Origin: HGM05232 sp036661515 | Lineage (GTDB): Bacteria; Bacteroidota; Bacteroidia; Bacteroidales; Muribaculaceae | Direction of reading: 5' to 3' | DNA length: 12,320 bases | NCBI GenBank assembly: GCA_036661515.1 | Contig: JAVWYO010000059.1 | Location: forward strand, 1 to 12,320 | In this document: positions 1 through 5,656 of the stretch, in pieces | Position numbering within the stretch: the first letter of the stretch is position 1 | Layout of the letters: every line of letters starts with the position of its first letter | Notes under the pieces: model-generated | What the model saw: only the letters and a program-made list of their open reading frames with translations | What the model was told of the DNA's origin: nothing | Database searches by the model: none | Translations under genes and position numbers: made by a program

Positions 1-294
1 CGCTACACGGCGAGGCATACTGTCACGAAGTGGGTACGCATAAGCAAATATCTGTGTCAATCTGTGGAATCTGTGGGAAAAACGAACTGCTAAGCCACTG
101 GTATTTGATAGAGGGATGCTGGTGGAGTGGAACGTCTTCGACGTTCTTGCGGTTACGCGCTAAGTGCGGGGGTTCACACAGATTAACACAGATGTTTGAG
201 TTTGGAATAGGTGGGCTATGTGAATGATATTATATAGGGGGTTTGGGCAACAACCACAAAATCAACATTTAGGCGAAAATATTTTTGGGAATTG
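1..294. other. Gene-free spacer left of the rplM promoter
   Basis: I see no gene here. A 65-codon open frame at 30-227 has low-complexity, Cys/Trp/Gly-rich content, resembles no family I know, and its first part is simply the translation of an iterated ATCTGTG motif, so I do not call it. The stretch holds two facing ATCTGTG arrays (listed separately), a compact hairpin at 130-146 (GAACGTC, loop TTC, GACGTTC) without a following T-run, and one isolated TACGCA (35-40), the core also found in the 9-bp arrays at 3301 and 10552. It looks like non-coding, repeat-derived DNA; the gene upstream of the window edge is not visible. Confidence 0.6.
50..193. repeat. Facing ATCTGTG iterated motifs (inverted repeat)
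   Basis: At 50-77 the unit ATCTGTG recurs three times at steps of 10 and 9 bases (50, 60, 69). At 177-193 the reverse complement reads ATCTGTGTTAATCTGTG, which matches 50-66 at 16 of 17 positions. The two blocks therefore form an imperfect inverted repeat about 110 bases apart, with the 130-146 hairpin between them. This is seen directly. That it is a copy of a dispersed non-coding repeat family is inference; no copy elsewhere in this window was noticed. Confidence 0.6.
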
Positions 295-325
295 TTTGAT
301 TTTTAGGATAAAAGGTGTACCTTTG
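295..325 (+). promoter_or_regulatory. Promoter of the rplM-rpsI-rpsB-tsf operon
   Basis: TTTG at 295-298, a 19-base spacer, then TACCTTTG at 318-325. This fits the Bacteroidota housekeeping sigma consensus (TTTG, 19-21 bases, TAnnTTTG) exactly and is the best promoter match in the window. Transcription would begin near 330, giving a leader of roughly 105-110 bases before the rplM start. Confidence 0.8.
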
Positions 326-329
326 CAGT

Positions 330-438
330 CCGATTTTATCCGAATTTTATTATAAGGATCATGGATATACAAGCGCTTTTGGCCGGGCAATTGTGTTCAT
401 GCGTATTAGGTAATTAACTATTAATCAAAAATTTAAAA
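330..438 (+). promoter_or_regulatory. 5' leader of rplM with a small upstream open frame
   Basis: The mRNA leader of the ribosomal operon. I could not find one convincing long stem by eye. It contains a short open frame at 361-417 (ATG to TAA) encoding MDIQALLAGQLCSCVLGN, with AAGGA 2 bases before the ATG. Autogenous control of L13 operons by leader RNA is known in other bacteria, so a regulatory role is plausible, but this sequence alone does not show it. The last 20 bases before rplM are almost only A and T, as usual before Bacteroidota genes. Confidence 0.4.
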
Positions 439-918
439 GTGGATACTTTAAGTTATAAGACTATTTCCGCCAACTCGGATACCGCTCAAAAAGAGTGGGT
501 GGTAATTGACGCTACCGACCAAGTTTTAGGTCGCCTCGCTGCCAAAGTTGCAAAACTTTTGCGTGGCAAATATAAACCAAGCTTTACCCCTCATGCAGAT
601 TGTGGTGATAATGTTATTATCATTAATGCTGAGAAAGTTGTTCTTACTGGAAACAAATGGGACGATAGAATCTATCTATCTTACACAGGTTATCCTGGTG
701 GTCAACGCTCTGCAACACCAAGAATCCTTCAAATGAAGGCAGCAAACAAGCACATGAAAGCAGGGATTAATCCTCTTTACATTAAAGTGGTAAAAGGCAT
801 GCTCCCTAAGAATCATCTTGGTAGCGCAATAATCAAAAATTTGTATGTGTACAACGGAAGTAACCATCCTCACGCTGCACAAACGCCTAAAGTTATTGAC
901 ATCAACAAACTCAAATAA
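439..918 (+). CDS. rplM: 50S ribosomal protein L13
   Basis: L13 is an early-assembling protein of the large ribosomal subunit that binds 23S rRNA. The 159-residue product carries the family's landmarks: EWVVIDATDQVLGRLAAKVA (about 19-38), RGKYKPSFTPHADCGD (42-57), VVLTGNKW (67-74), YTGYPGGQR (82-90), VVKGMLPKNHLG (117-128) and the C-terminal NHPHAAQTPKVIDI. The start is GTG; no ATG lies in frame at a suitable place and MDTLSYKTI matches the N-terminus I remember for Bacteroides L13. It is first gene of the operon, 5 bases ahead of rpsI. Odd point: between TP (93-94) and VVKG (117-120) the loop is about 6-8 residues longer than in the L13 sequences I can recall, making the protein longer than the usual 142-153. 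The fold and function should be unaffected. Confidence 0.97.
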   Translation: MDTLSYKTISANSDTAQKEWVVIDATDQVLGRLAAKVAKLLRGKYKPSFTPHADCGDNVIIINAEKVVLTGNKWDDRIYLSYTGYPGGQRSATPRILQMKAANKHMKAGINPLYIKVVKGMLPKNHLGSAIIKNLYVYNGSNHPHAAQTPKVIDINKLK

Positions 919-923
919 GAAGT

Positions 924-1310
924 ATGGAAAAGATTAATGCAGTTGGCCGTCGTAAAGCCGCAATAGCACGAGTTTTCGTTACAGAAGGAACCGGCGAAAT
1001 AACAATAAACAAACGCGCTCTTGACTTATATTTTCCTTCTTCAATTCTTCAATATATCGTTAAGCAACCACTTAACACTATTGATTCTGTTGAAAAATAT
1101 AACATCAAAGTAAATATGAATGGTGGAGGTTTTAAAGGACAAGCCGAAGCGCTTCGTCTTGCTATTGCTCGCGCTTTAGTAAAAATCAACCCAGAAGATA
1201 AACCAGCTCTTCGCGCTGAAGGCTTCATGACACGTGACCCTCGTTCGGTTGAACGTAAGAAACCAGGTCAGCCAAAAGCTCGTAAGAAATTTCAGTTTAG
1301 TAAACGTTAA
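924..1310 (+). CDS. rpsI: 30S ribosomal protein S9
   Basis: S9 sits in the head of the small subunit; its C-terminal tail reaches the P-site tRNA. The 128-residue product shows the family pattern throughout: AVGRRKAAIARVFV near the N-terminus, the signature GGGFKGQAEALRLAIARAL (about 67-85), TRDPRSVERKKPGQPKARKKFQFSKR at the end, with the conserved terminal SKR that contacts tRNA. Length is normal for the family. It follows rplM by 5 bases, the conserved L13-S9 pair, so the two are co-transcribed and probably translationally coupled. The stop codon is directly followed by a hairpin-forming spacer before rpsB. Confidence 0.98.
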   Translation: MEKINAVGRRKAAIARVFVTEGTGEITINKRALDLYFPSSILQYIVKQPLNTIDSVEKYNIKVNMNGGGFKGQAEALRLAIARALVKINPEDKPALRAEGFMTRDPRSVERKKPGQPKARKKFQFSKR

Positions 1311-1336
1311 TCGTTATCTCAAAGAGATATTGCGAT
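1310..1336 (+). promoter_or_regulatory. Hairpin directly after the rpsI stop
   Basis: TATCTC (1315-1320), loop AAA, GAGATA (1324-1329) form a perfect 6-bp stem. Outside a small internal loop, ATCG (1310-1313) pairs with CGAT (1333-1336). The 5' strand begins on the last base of the rpsI stop codon. No T-run follows, so it does not look like an intrinsic terminator. It may stabilise the rpsI 3' end or be part of a structured rpsB leader. Confidence 0.55.
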
Positions 1337-1352
1337 GTTTAGTATCCAAATT

Positions 1353-1396
1353 ATGGAGACTTTCATTTTCGACTTCGGTGGGAATGGCTACTCTAT
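1353..1396 (+). promoter_or_regulatory. Two-tier hairpin in the rpsB leader
   Basis: Outer stem: 1353-1358 (AUGGAG) with 1391-1396 (CUCUAU), 6 bp with one G-U. After an asymmetric internal loop, inner stem: 1364-1370 (CAUUUUC) with 1380-1386 (GGGAAUG), 7 bp with two G-U. Then a bulged G and AC/GU closing a UUCG tetraloop (C-UUCG-G, 1373-1378), one of the most stable RNA loops. The pairing is seen directly. A role as a cis-regulatory leader for rpsB-tsf, for example binding S2, is inference. I cannot match it to a named leader family. A 21-codon open frame (1353-1418) spans the same bases. Confidence 0.55.
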
Positions 1397-1437
1397 GATT
1401 GATTTAAGTAGAATGTAAACAAAAAATTAAAATTAAA

Positions 1438-2301
1438 ATGTCAACACCAAATTTTGACGAATTATTAGAAGCAGGTTGCCACTTCGGCCACTTAAAACGT
1501 AAATGGAATCCTGCAATGGCTCCTTATATTTTCATGGAGCGCAATGGTATCCACATCATTGACCTATACAAAACAGTTGCAAAACTTGACGAAGCAGCCG
1601 CAGCTCTAAAGAGCATCGCTAAAGCTGGTAAAAAAGTTCTTTTTGTAGCTACAAAAAAACAAGCTAAAGCAGTCGTTACAGAAAAAGTTGGCGGTATCAA
1701 CATGCCTTACGTTATTGAACGCTGGCCTGGAGGTATGCTTACTAACTTCCCTACAATACGTAAAGCAGTTAAAAAGATGACCACTATCGACAAAATGACG
1801 AAAGATGGTACATTTGATAACCTTTCTAAAAGAGAAAGACTTCAAGTTGCACGTCAACGTGCAAAACTTGAAAAGACTCTTGGTAGTATTGCCGACCTAA
1901 ACCGTCTTCCTTCAGCTCTTTTCGTTATCGACGTTATGAAGGAACATATTGCTGTTGCAGAAGCTAACCGTCTTGGTATTCCTGTTTTTGCAATGGTTGA
2001 TACAAATTCAAACCCTAACGACATCGACTTCGTTATCCCAGCTAATGATGACGCTTCAAAATCAATAGACATAATTCTTGGCACAATCTGTTCGGCTATG
2101 GCTGAGGGATTACAAGAACGTCAAATTGAAAAAGTTGACGTTGCTGCTGCTGAAGGCGAAGAAGTTGCTCCTAAAAAGGAACGCACTCGCGTAGGTCGTC
2201 GTCCTAAAACAACTGATGCTGCTCCTGTTGAGGAAGCAAAAGTAGCTGAAGTTACTGAAGTAGCTCCTGAAGTTACAGAGGTGAAGGAAGACAAAGAATA
2301 A
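1438..2301 (+). CDS. rpsB: 30S ribosomal protein S2
   Basis: S2 is a late-assembling small-subunit protein that helps recruit S1. The 287-residue product has both S2 signatures: the N-terminal AGCHFGHLKRKWNPAMAPYI (12-31) and the central PSALFVIDVMKEHIAVAEA with GIPVFAMVDTNSNPNDIDFVIPANDDA following, which precedes the end of the core near residue 228. The final 55-60 residues are a low-complexity tail rich in Glu, Val and Ala with one basic patch (TRVGRRPKT); it has short imperfect repeats such as EVTEVAPEVTEVKE. Such tails occur in Bacteroidota S2 proteins, and the tail is probably disordered. The ATG is preceded by an A/T-only stretch and no Shine-Dalgarno. Together with tsf this is the conserved S2/EF-Ts pair. 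Confidence 0.98.
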   Translation: MSTPNFDELLEAGCHFGHLKRKWNPAMAPYIFMERNGIHIIDLYKTVAKLDEAAAALKSIAKAGKKVLFVATKKQAKAVVTEKVGGINMPYVIERWPGGMLTNFPTIRKAVKKMTTIDKMTKDGTFDNLSKRERLQVARQRAKLEKTLGSIADLNRLPSALFVIDVMKEHIAVAEANRLGIPVFAMVDTNSNPNDIDFVIPANDDASKSIDIILGTICSAMAEGLQERQIEKVDVAAAEGEEVAPKKERTRVGRRPKTTDAAPVEEAKVAEVTEVAPEVTEVKEDKE

Positions 2302-2334
2302 TTTATTTCATTAACTCTCTAATTATCACATATT

Positions 2335-3159
2335 ATGGCAGTTAGCATGGCAGATATCAGCAAGCTCCGCAAACTTACTGGAGCAGGTATGATGGATTGC
2401 AAAAACGCATTAAACGAAACTAATAACGACATCGAAGCCGCTATTGAAATTATACGCAAAAAAGGACAAGCAGTAGCTGCAAAACGCGAAGACCGCGAAG
2501 CAGCAGAAGGTTGCGCCCTTTCAGCAAATAATGGCGATTTCGCTGCAATTATTGCTCTTAAATGTGAAACCGACTTCGTAGCTAAAAACGAGGGATTTGT
2601 TGCTTTAACTCAACAATTACTTGATACAGCTATTGCAGCTCGTGCTAAGTCTCTTGAAGAAGTTCTTTCACTTTCTATAAACGGTCAAAAGGTTTCTGAA
2701 CTTATTGTTGAAGAAATTGGTAAGACTGGCGAGAAAATGGAACTTGGTGCTTATGAATTTATCGAAGCTCCTTCTACTACTTCTTACAACCACATTGGCA
2801 ACAAACTCGCTACAATCGTTGGGTTCAACATTGCAGGAGTAGATTTACACGTAGGTCGTGACATTGCTATGCAAGTAGCATCGATGAATCCAGTTTCTGT
2901 TAATCGCGACGAAGTGCCTGAGCACATCGCAGCACAAGAACTTGAAATTGGTCGCGAAAAAGCACGTCAAGAAGGAAAACCTGAAGCAATACTTGATAGA
3001 ATTGCAGAGGGTCGTCTAAACAAATTCTACAAGGAATCAGTTCTTATGGAACAAGAATATGTAAAAGACGCATCTTTGACAATCGAGGCATACTTGAAAA
3101 AGCAAAACCCCGAACTTAAAGCCACAACCTTCAAACGAGTTAATCTCAACGAAGACTAA
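2335..3159 (+). CDS. tsf: Translation elongation factor Ts
   Basis: EF-Ts is the cytoplasmic guanine-nucleotide exchange factor that releases GDP from EF-Tu. The 274-residue protein has an N-terminal UBA-like helix bundle with LRKLTGAGMMDCKNAL (11-26), then KKGQAVAAKREDREAAEG, then the TDFVAKNEGF motif, in which Asp80 and Phe81 fall at the same numbers as the E. coli residues that disturb the EF-Tu magnesium site. The core domain continues with GNKLATIVGF and DIAMQVASMNP, and the C-terminal YKESVLMEQEYVKD is typical. A second Met at residue 5 is possible as a start, but MAVSMADI matches the usual N-terminus. It is the last gene of the operon, 33 bases after rpsB, with a terminator 24 bases past the stop. 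Confidence 0.98.
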   Translation: MAVSMADISKLRKLTGAGMMDCKNALNETNNDIEAAIEIIRKKGQAVAAKREDREAAEGCALSANNGDFAAIIALKCETDFVAKNEGFVALTQQLLDTAIAARAKSLEEVLSLSINGQKVSELIVEEIGKTGEKMELGAYEFIEAPSTTSYNHIGNKLATIVGFNIAGVDLHVGRDIAMQVASMNPVSVNRDEVPEHIAAQELEIGREKARQEGKPEAILDRIAEGRLNKFYKESVLMEQEYVKDASLTIEAYLKKQNPELKATTFKRVNLNED

Positions 3160-3183
3160 TCCATTAATTTTGGATATAATCAT

Positions 3184-3214
3184 AAAGGGAGCTTCACACG
3201 AAGCTCCTTTTTTT
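3184..3214 (+). terminator. Intrinsic terminator of the rplM-tsf operon
   Basis: GGAGCTTC (3188-3195), loop ACAC, GAAGCTCC (3200-3207): a perfect 8-bp stem followed by seven T (3208-3214). The stem is preceded by AAA/G that can extend pairing into the T-run. Confidence 0.95.
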
Positions 3215-3300
3215 ATGCCTTTTATCGTTACAAAATATTGCCTTAGCTATTTATCTTTGTGAATCAGAATGAGGCGACAAATTCGGGGTTATAAAAAAGG

Positions 3301-3327
3301 GTGCGTAATATGCGTAATGTGCGTACA
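3301..3327 (+). repeat. Three-unit 9-bp array (TGCGTA core)
   Basis: Three consecutive 9-base units: GTGCGTAAT (3301-3309), ATGCGTAAT (3310-3318), GTGCGTACA (3319-3327). An A6 run (3293-3298) lies just before and CCTTTATA (3328-3335) just after. The same arrangement, inverted, occurs at 10552-10578. It lies about 90 bases past the tsf terminator and upstream of the secreted-protein gene. Whether it is a protein binding site or a dispersed repeat is not shown by the sequence. Confidence 0.7.
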
Positions 3328-3416
3328 CCTTTATATTGAAAATCTGTAACACTTTTATAATTAAGCACTATGGTATTTTTCCTATAATTTATAGTAATAA
3401 TTATTTAAATAAATCA

Positions 3417-3424
3417 TACTTTTG
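3417..3424 (+). promoter_or_regulatory. Likely -7 box of the secreted-protein gene
   Basis: TACTTTTG matches the Bacteroidota TAnnTTTG box, 31 bases before the ATG at 3456. No clear TTTG lies 19-21 bases upstream. A second match, TATCTTTG (3252-3259), could give a longer transcript that includes the 9-bp array. Confidence 0.5.
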
Positions 3425-3455
3425 TAAATAACTTATAACTTAAAAAAAATCGCAT

Positions 3456-4325
3456 ATGAAATTAAAGTCCTTTATGCTACTGTTATTCATTATCCCATTC
3501 TTATGTACCGCACAGGATAATGTGAAATATGTGGGCTCGTCTAAACAATCAATTATTGTTGAATATTTCAATGCTGGTTACGGCGTTAATCAACGTAATT
3601 TTCACTTTGTTGACTATCTTCACGATAAAGTTGTTAATGCTCTTAGATACACTGATAGAGTGAACGTGGGTGAAGTAAATGACATCATGGAACTCCGTGC
3701 ATATTCACCAAACAATAATAACCCAGTTGAATACATGCGAAATAGATATGACATCATGAATAAGCAAGGTTATTATTATTCGCTTGAATGTGACGTATCA
3801 AGAATTGATGCAAGATGGGAAGAAAGCTCTAAAAAATGGGTTGGCGTAACTTCTTATACGATAAAATTAATTGATACGAGAACGGGAAACACGGCTTATT
3901 CGTTAAAATATAATGAAAAGGATTCTGAATATCGTAATGAGGTTCCAGAAAAAGCTATTACTTACTCGCTCGACTATGTTGGTTCAAGAATAAGGACTTT
4001 CATTTTCGATAATTTCCGTATTCAGGGACAAATACTTCAAGTTATATCATTGAAAAAAGAAGATGAGGTGAAAGAAGTCGCCATAAATGTGGGGCCCGAA
4101 AATACAGCCCAAAAAGGGACTAAATTTGAGGTTTATATAATTTCAAAATTTGCAGGACAAGAGACAACTAAGAAAATAGGAGAAATTAAAATTGAAGAGG
4201 TTAAAGGTGCTCAACTATCTCTTGCGAAAGTAACAAAGGGTGGTAAAGAAATTAAAATAGCAGCTGATAATGGTGAAACAATGATGATTCTATCAGCTAA
4301 ATCTGGATTTTGGGACTCTTTCTAA
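3456..4325 (+). CDS. Secreted protein of unknown function, FlgT/CsgG-like layout
   Basis: I do not recognise a named gene. The 289-residue product starts with a signal peptide: basic MKLK, a hydrophobic core to about residue 16, and a likely cleavage after CTAQ (17-20). Cys17 is not in a good lipobox, so a soluble or surface-attached exported protein is more likely than a lipoprotein. Residues about 30-150 contain a helix followed by RVNVGEV and later strands (YYYSLECDVSRID, YTIKLIDTRTGNTAYSLKY), reminiscent of CsgG-type domains. Residues about 190-265 (GQILQV, VAINVGPENTAQKGTKFEVY, IGEIKIEEVKGAQLSLAKV) resemble the C-terminal domain of flagellar protein FlgT, a small barrel that occurs in non-flagellar proteins too. 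This is pattern reading, not a search result. It is monocistronic, flanked by terminators on both sides, and converges on ribBA. An envelope role is inferred. Confidence 0.85.
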   Translation: MKLKSFMLLLFIIPFLCTAQDNVKYVGSSKQSIIVEYFNAGYGVNQRNFHFVDYLHDKVVNALRYTDRVNVGEVNDIMELRAYSPNNNNPVEYMRNRYDIMNKQGYYYSLECDVSRIDARWEESSKKWVGVTSYTIKLIDTRTGNTAYSLKYNEKDSEYRNEVPEKAITYSLDYVGSRIRTFIFDNFRIQGQILQVISLKKEDEVKEVAINVGPENTAQKGTKFEVYIISKFAGQETTKKIGEIKIEEVKGAQLSLAKVTKGGKEIKIAADNGETMMILSAKSGFWDSF

Positions 4326-4344
4326 GCCGACAAATATAATCAAT

Positions 4345-4398
4345 AAAAAAAGAAGGAATTATATATACGTTAATTGTATTATAATTCCTTCTTCTTTT
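4345..4398. terminator. Bidirectional terminator between converging genes
   Basis: AGAAGGAATTATA (4351-4363) pairs perfectly with TATAATTCCTTCT (4380-4392), 13 bp, and an inner ATAC/GTAT (4365-4368/4376-4379) extends the hairpin. A seven-A run lies on the left and TCTTTTATT on the right, so the hairpin can end the plus-strand gene at 4325 and the minus-strand ribBA at 4415. Confidence 0.9.
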
Positions 4399-4414
4399 AT
4401 TATATAATTATTGA

Positions 4415-5632
4415 CTAATCAACATTATGTAGGTTGTGTCCCATACGAGTCTTTTTAGTGTGCATATAAAATTCATTATATTTATTTGGAGTAACCTCAA
4501 GTGGCACATTTTCTACCACCTCAAGTCCATATCCTTCAAGTCCAATTCGCTTAATGGGATTGTTTGACATAAGACGCATCTTTTTCACTCCTATTTCTCT
4601 TAGGATATTTGCACCCACGCCATAGTCACGCTCATCTGCTTTAAAACCAAGATGCAAATTTGCCTCAACGGTATCCATTCCATTCTCTTGCAACTTATAT
4701 GCTCTTATTTTATTCATCAATCCAATGCCACGCCCTTCTTGATTCATATATACAATTACGCCCTTGCCCTCTTTCTCAATCTCTTTCATCGCCAAGTGTA
4801 ATTGCTCGCCACATTCACATCGCATTGACCCAAATATATCACCCGTCATGCACGAGGAATGAACTCTAACAAGTATTGCCTCATCATCTTTCCACTCACC
4901 TTTTATGAGCGCAAGATGTTCAAGATTATTTGATAATTGGCGAAATGGAATGAGTTTAAAATGTCCATATTCGGTGGGCATATCCACTTCGTCACCAACC
5001 TCAACAAGAGATTCAGTTCGCAGTCTATAAGCAATAAGATCTTTTATAGATATGATTGGGAGATTGAATTTCTTAGCCACCTCAATAAGTTGTGGCAAAC
5101 GGGCCATCGTCCCATCGGGATTAATAATTTCAATTAATGCAGCTGCAGGATATAGCCCAGCAAGGCGTGTGAGATCAACTGCGGCCTCAGTGTGTCCAGC
5201 TCTCACAAGAACACCTTTATCACATGCTCGTAGTGGGTTTACATGACCAGGACGGCCTAAATCGGTAGCCTTTGTTTCAGGTCTTGCAAGCGAACGAATA
5301 CTTTCAGCTCTGTCGCTCATTGACACCCCAGTGGTACAACCATTACCTAAATAATCAATCGTTACAGTAAATGGGGTTCCAAGCATAGATGTATTATCCT
5401 CAACTTGCATGTTTAAATCTAATTCCTTGCAACGTTCCGACGTTATAGGGGTGCAAAGCACGCCTCGCCCTTCAGTGAGCATAAAATTCACTTTTTCGGG
5501 AGTAACTTTTTCAGCAGCAATAATGAAATCGCCTTCGTTTTCACGATCTTCATCATCGACAACAACCACAAATTCTCCTTTTCGCATCTGCTCAAGAGCT
5601 TCTTCAATGCTATTTAATTTTATATCTTCCAT
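4415..5632 (-). CDS. ribBA: Bifunctional DHBP synthase / GTP cyclohydrolase II (RibBA)
   Basis: This enzyme starts both branches of riboflavin synthesis: the N-terminal half turns ribulose 5-phosphate into 3,4-dihydroxy-2-butanone 4-phosphate, the C-terminal half opens GTP. With the ATG at 5632 the protein has 405 residues beginning MEDIKLN, matching Bacteroides homologues as I recall them; an in-frame TTG at 5653 would add seven residues and is less likely. Half one shows DDEDRENEGD (26-35), RPGHVNPL (127-134) and RAGHTEAAVDL (144-154). Half two shows the zinc ligands Cys261, Cys272 and Cys274 in the C-x10-C-x-C spacing of E. coli RibA, NQEGRGIGL (297-305), DYGVGANIL and SNNPIK. All key motifs are intact in both halves. 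It lies 24 bases after the permease and is probably co-transcribed with it. I see no FMN riboswitch upstream. Confidence 0.97.
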   Translation of the reverse strand: MEDIKLNSIEEALEQMRKGEFVVVVDDEDRENEGDFIIAAEKVTPEKVNFMLTEGRGVLCTPITSERCKELDLNMQVEDNTSMLGTPFTVTIDYLGNGCTTGVSMSDRAESIRSLARPETKATDLGRPGHVNPLRACDKGVLVRAGHTEAAVDLTRLAGLYPAAALIEIINPDGTMARLPQLIEVAKKFNLPIISIKDLIAYRLRTESLVEVGDEVDMPTEYGHFKLIPFRQLSNNLEHLALIKGEWKDDEAILVRVHSSCMTGDIFGSMRCECGEQLHLAMKEIEKEGKGVIVYMNQEGRGIGLMNKIRAYKLQENGMDTVEANLHLGFKADERDYGVGANILREIGVKKMRLMSNNPIKRIGLEGYGLEVVENVPLEVTPNKYNEFYMHTKKTRMGHNLHNVD

Positions 5633-5656
5633 ATCTAAGTTTGTTTTTATCAAGTG

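Noticed and set aside
130..146. Hairpin as a terminator of an upstream operon
   Set aside because: No T-run follows on either strand.
30..227. 65-codon open frame in the left spacer
   Set aside because: Its protein has no family resemblance, much of it translates an iterated DNA motif, and no promoter or start context supports it.
3293..3335. The 9-bp array as a CRISPR array
   Set aside because: Units are contiguous 9-mers without spacers, and no cas gene is present.
5630..5653. TTG start adding seven residues to RibBA
   Set aside because: The ATG at 5632 gives the usual MEDIKLN-type N-terminus and needs no rare start codon.
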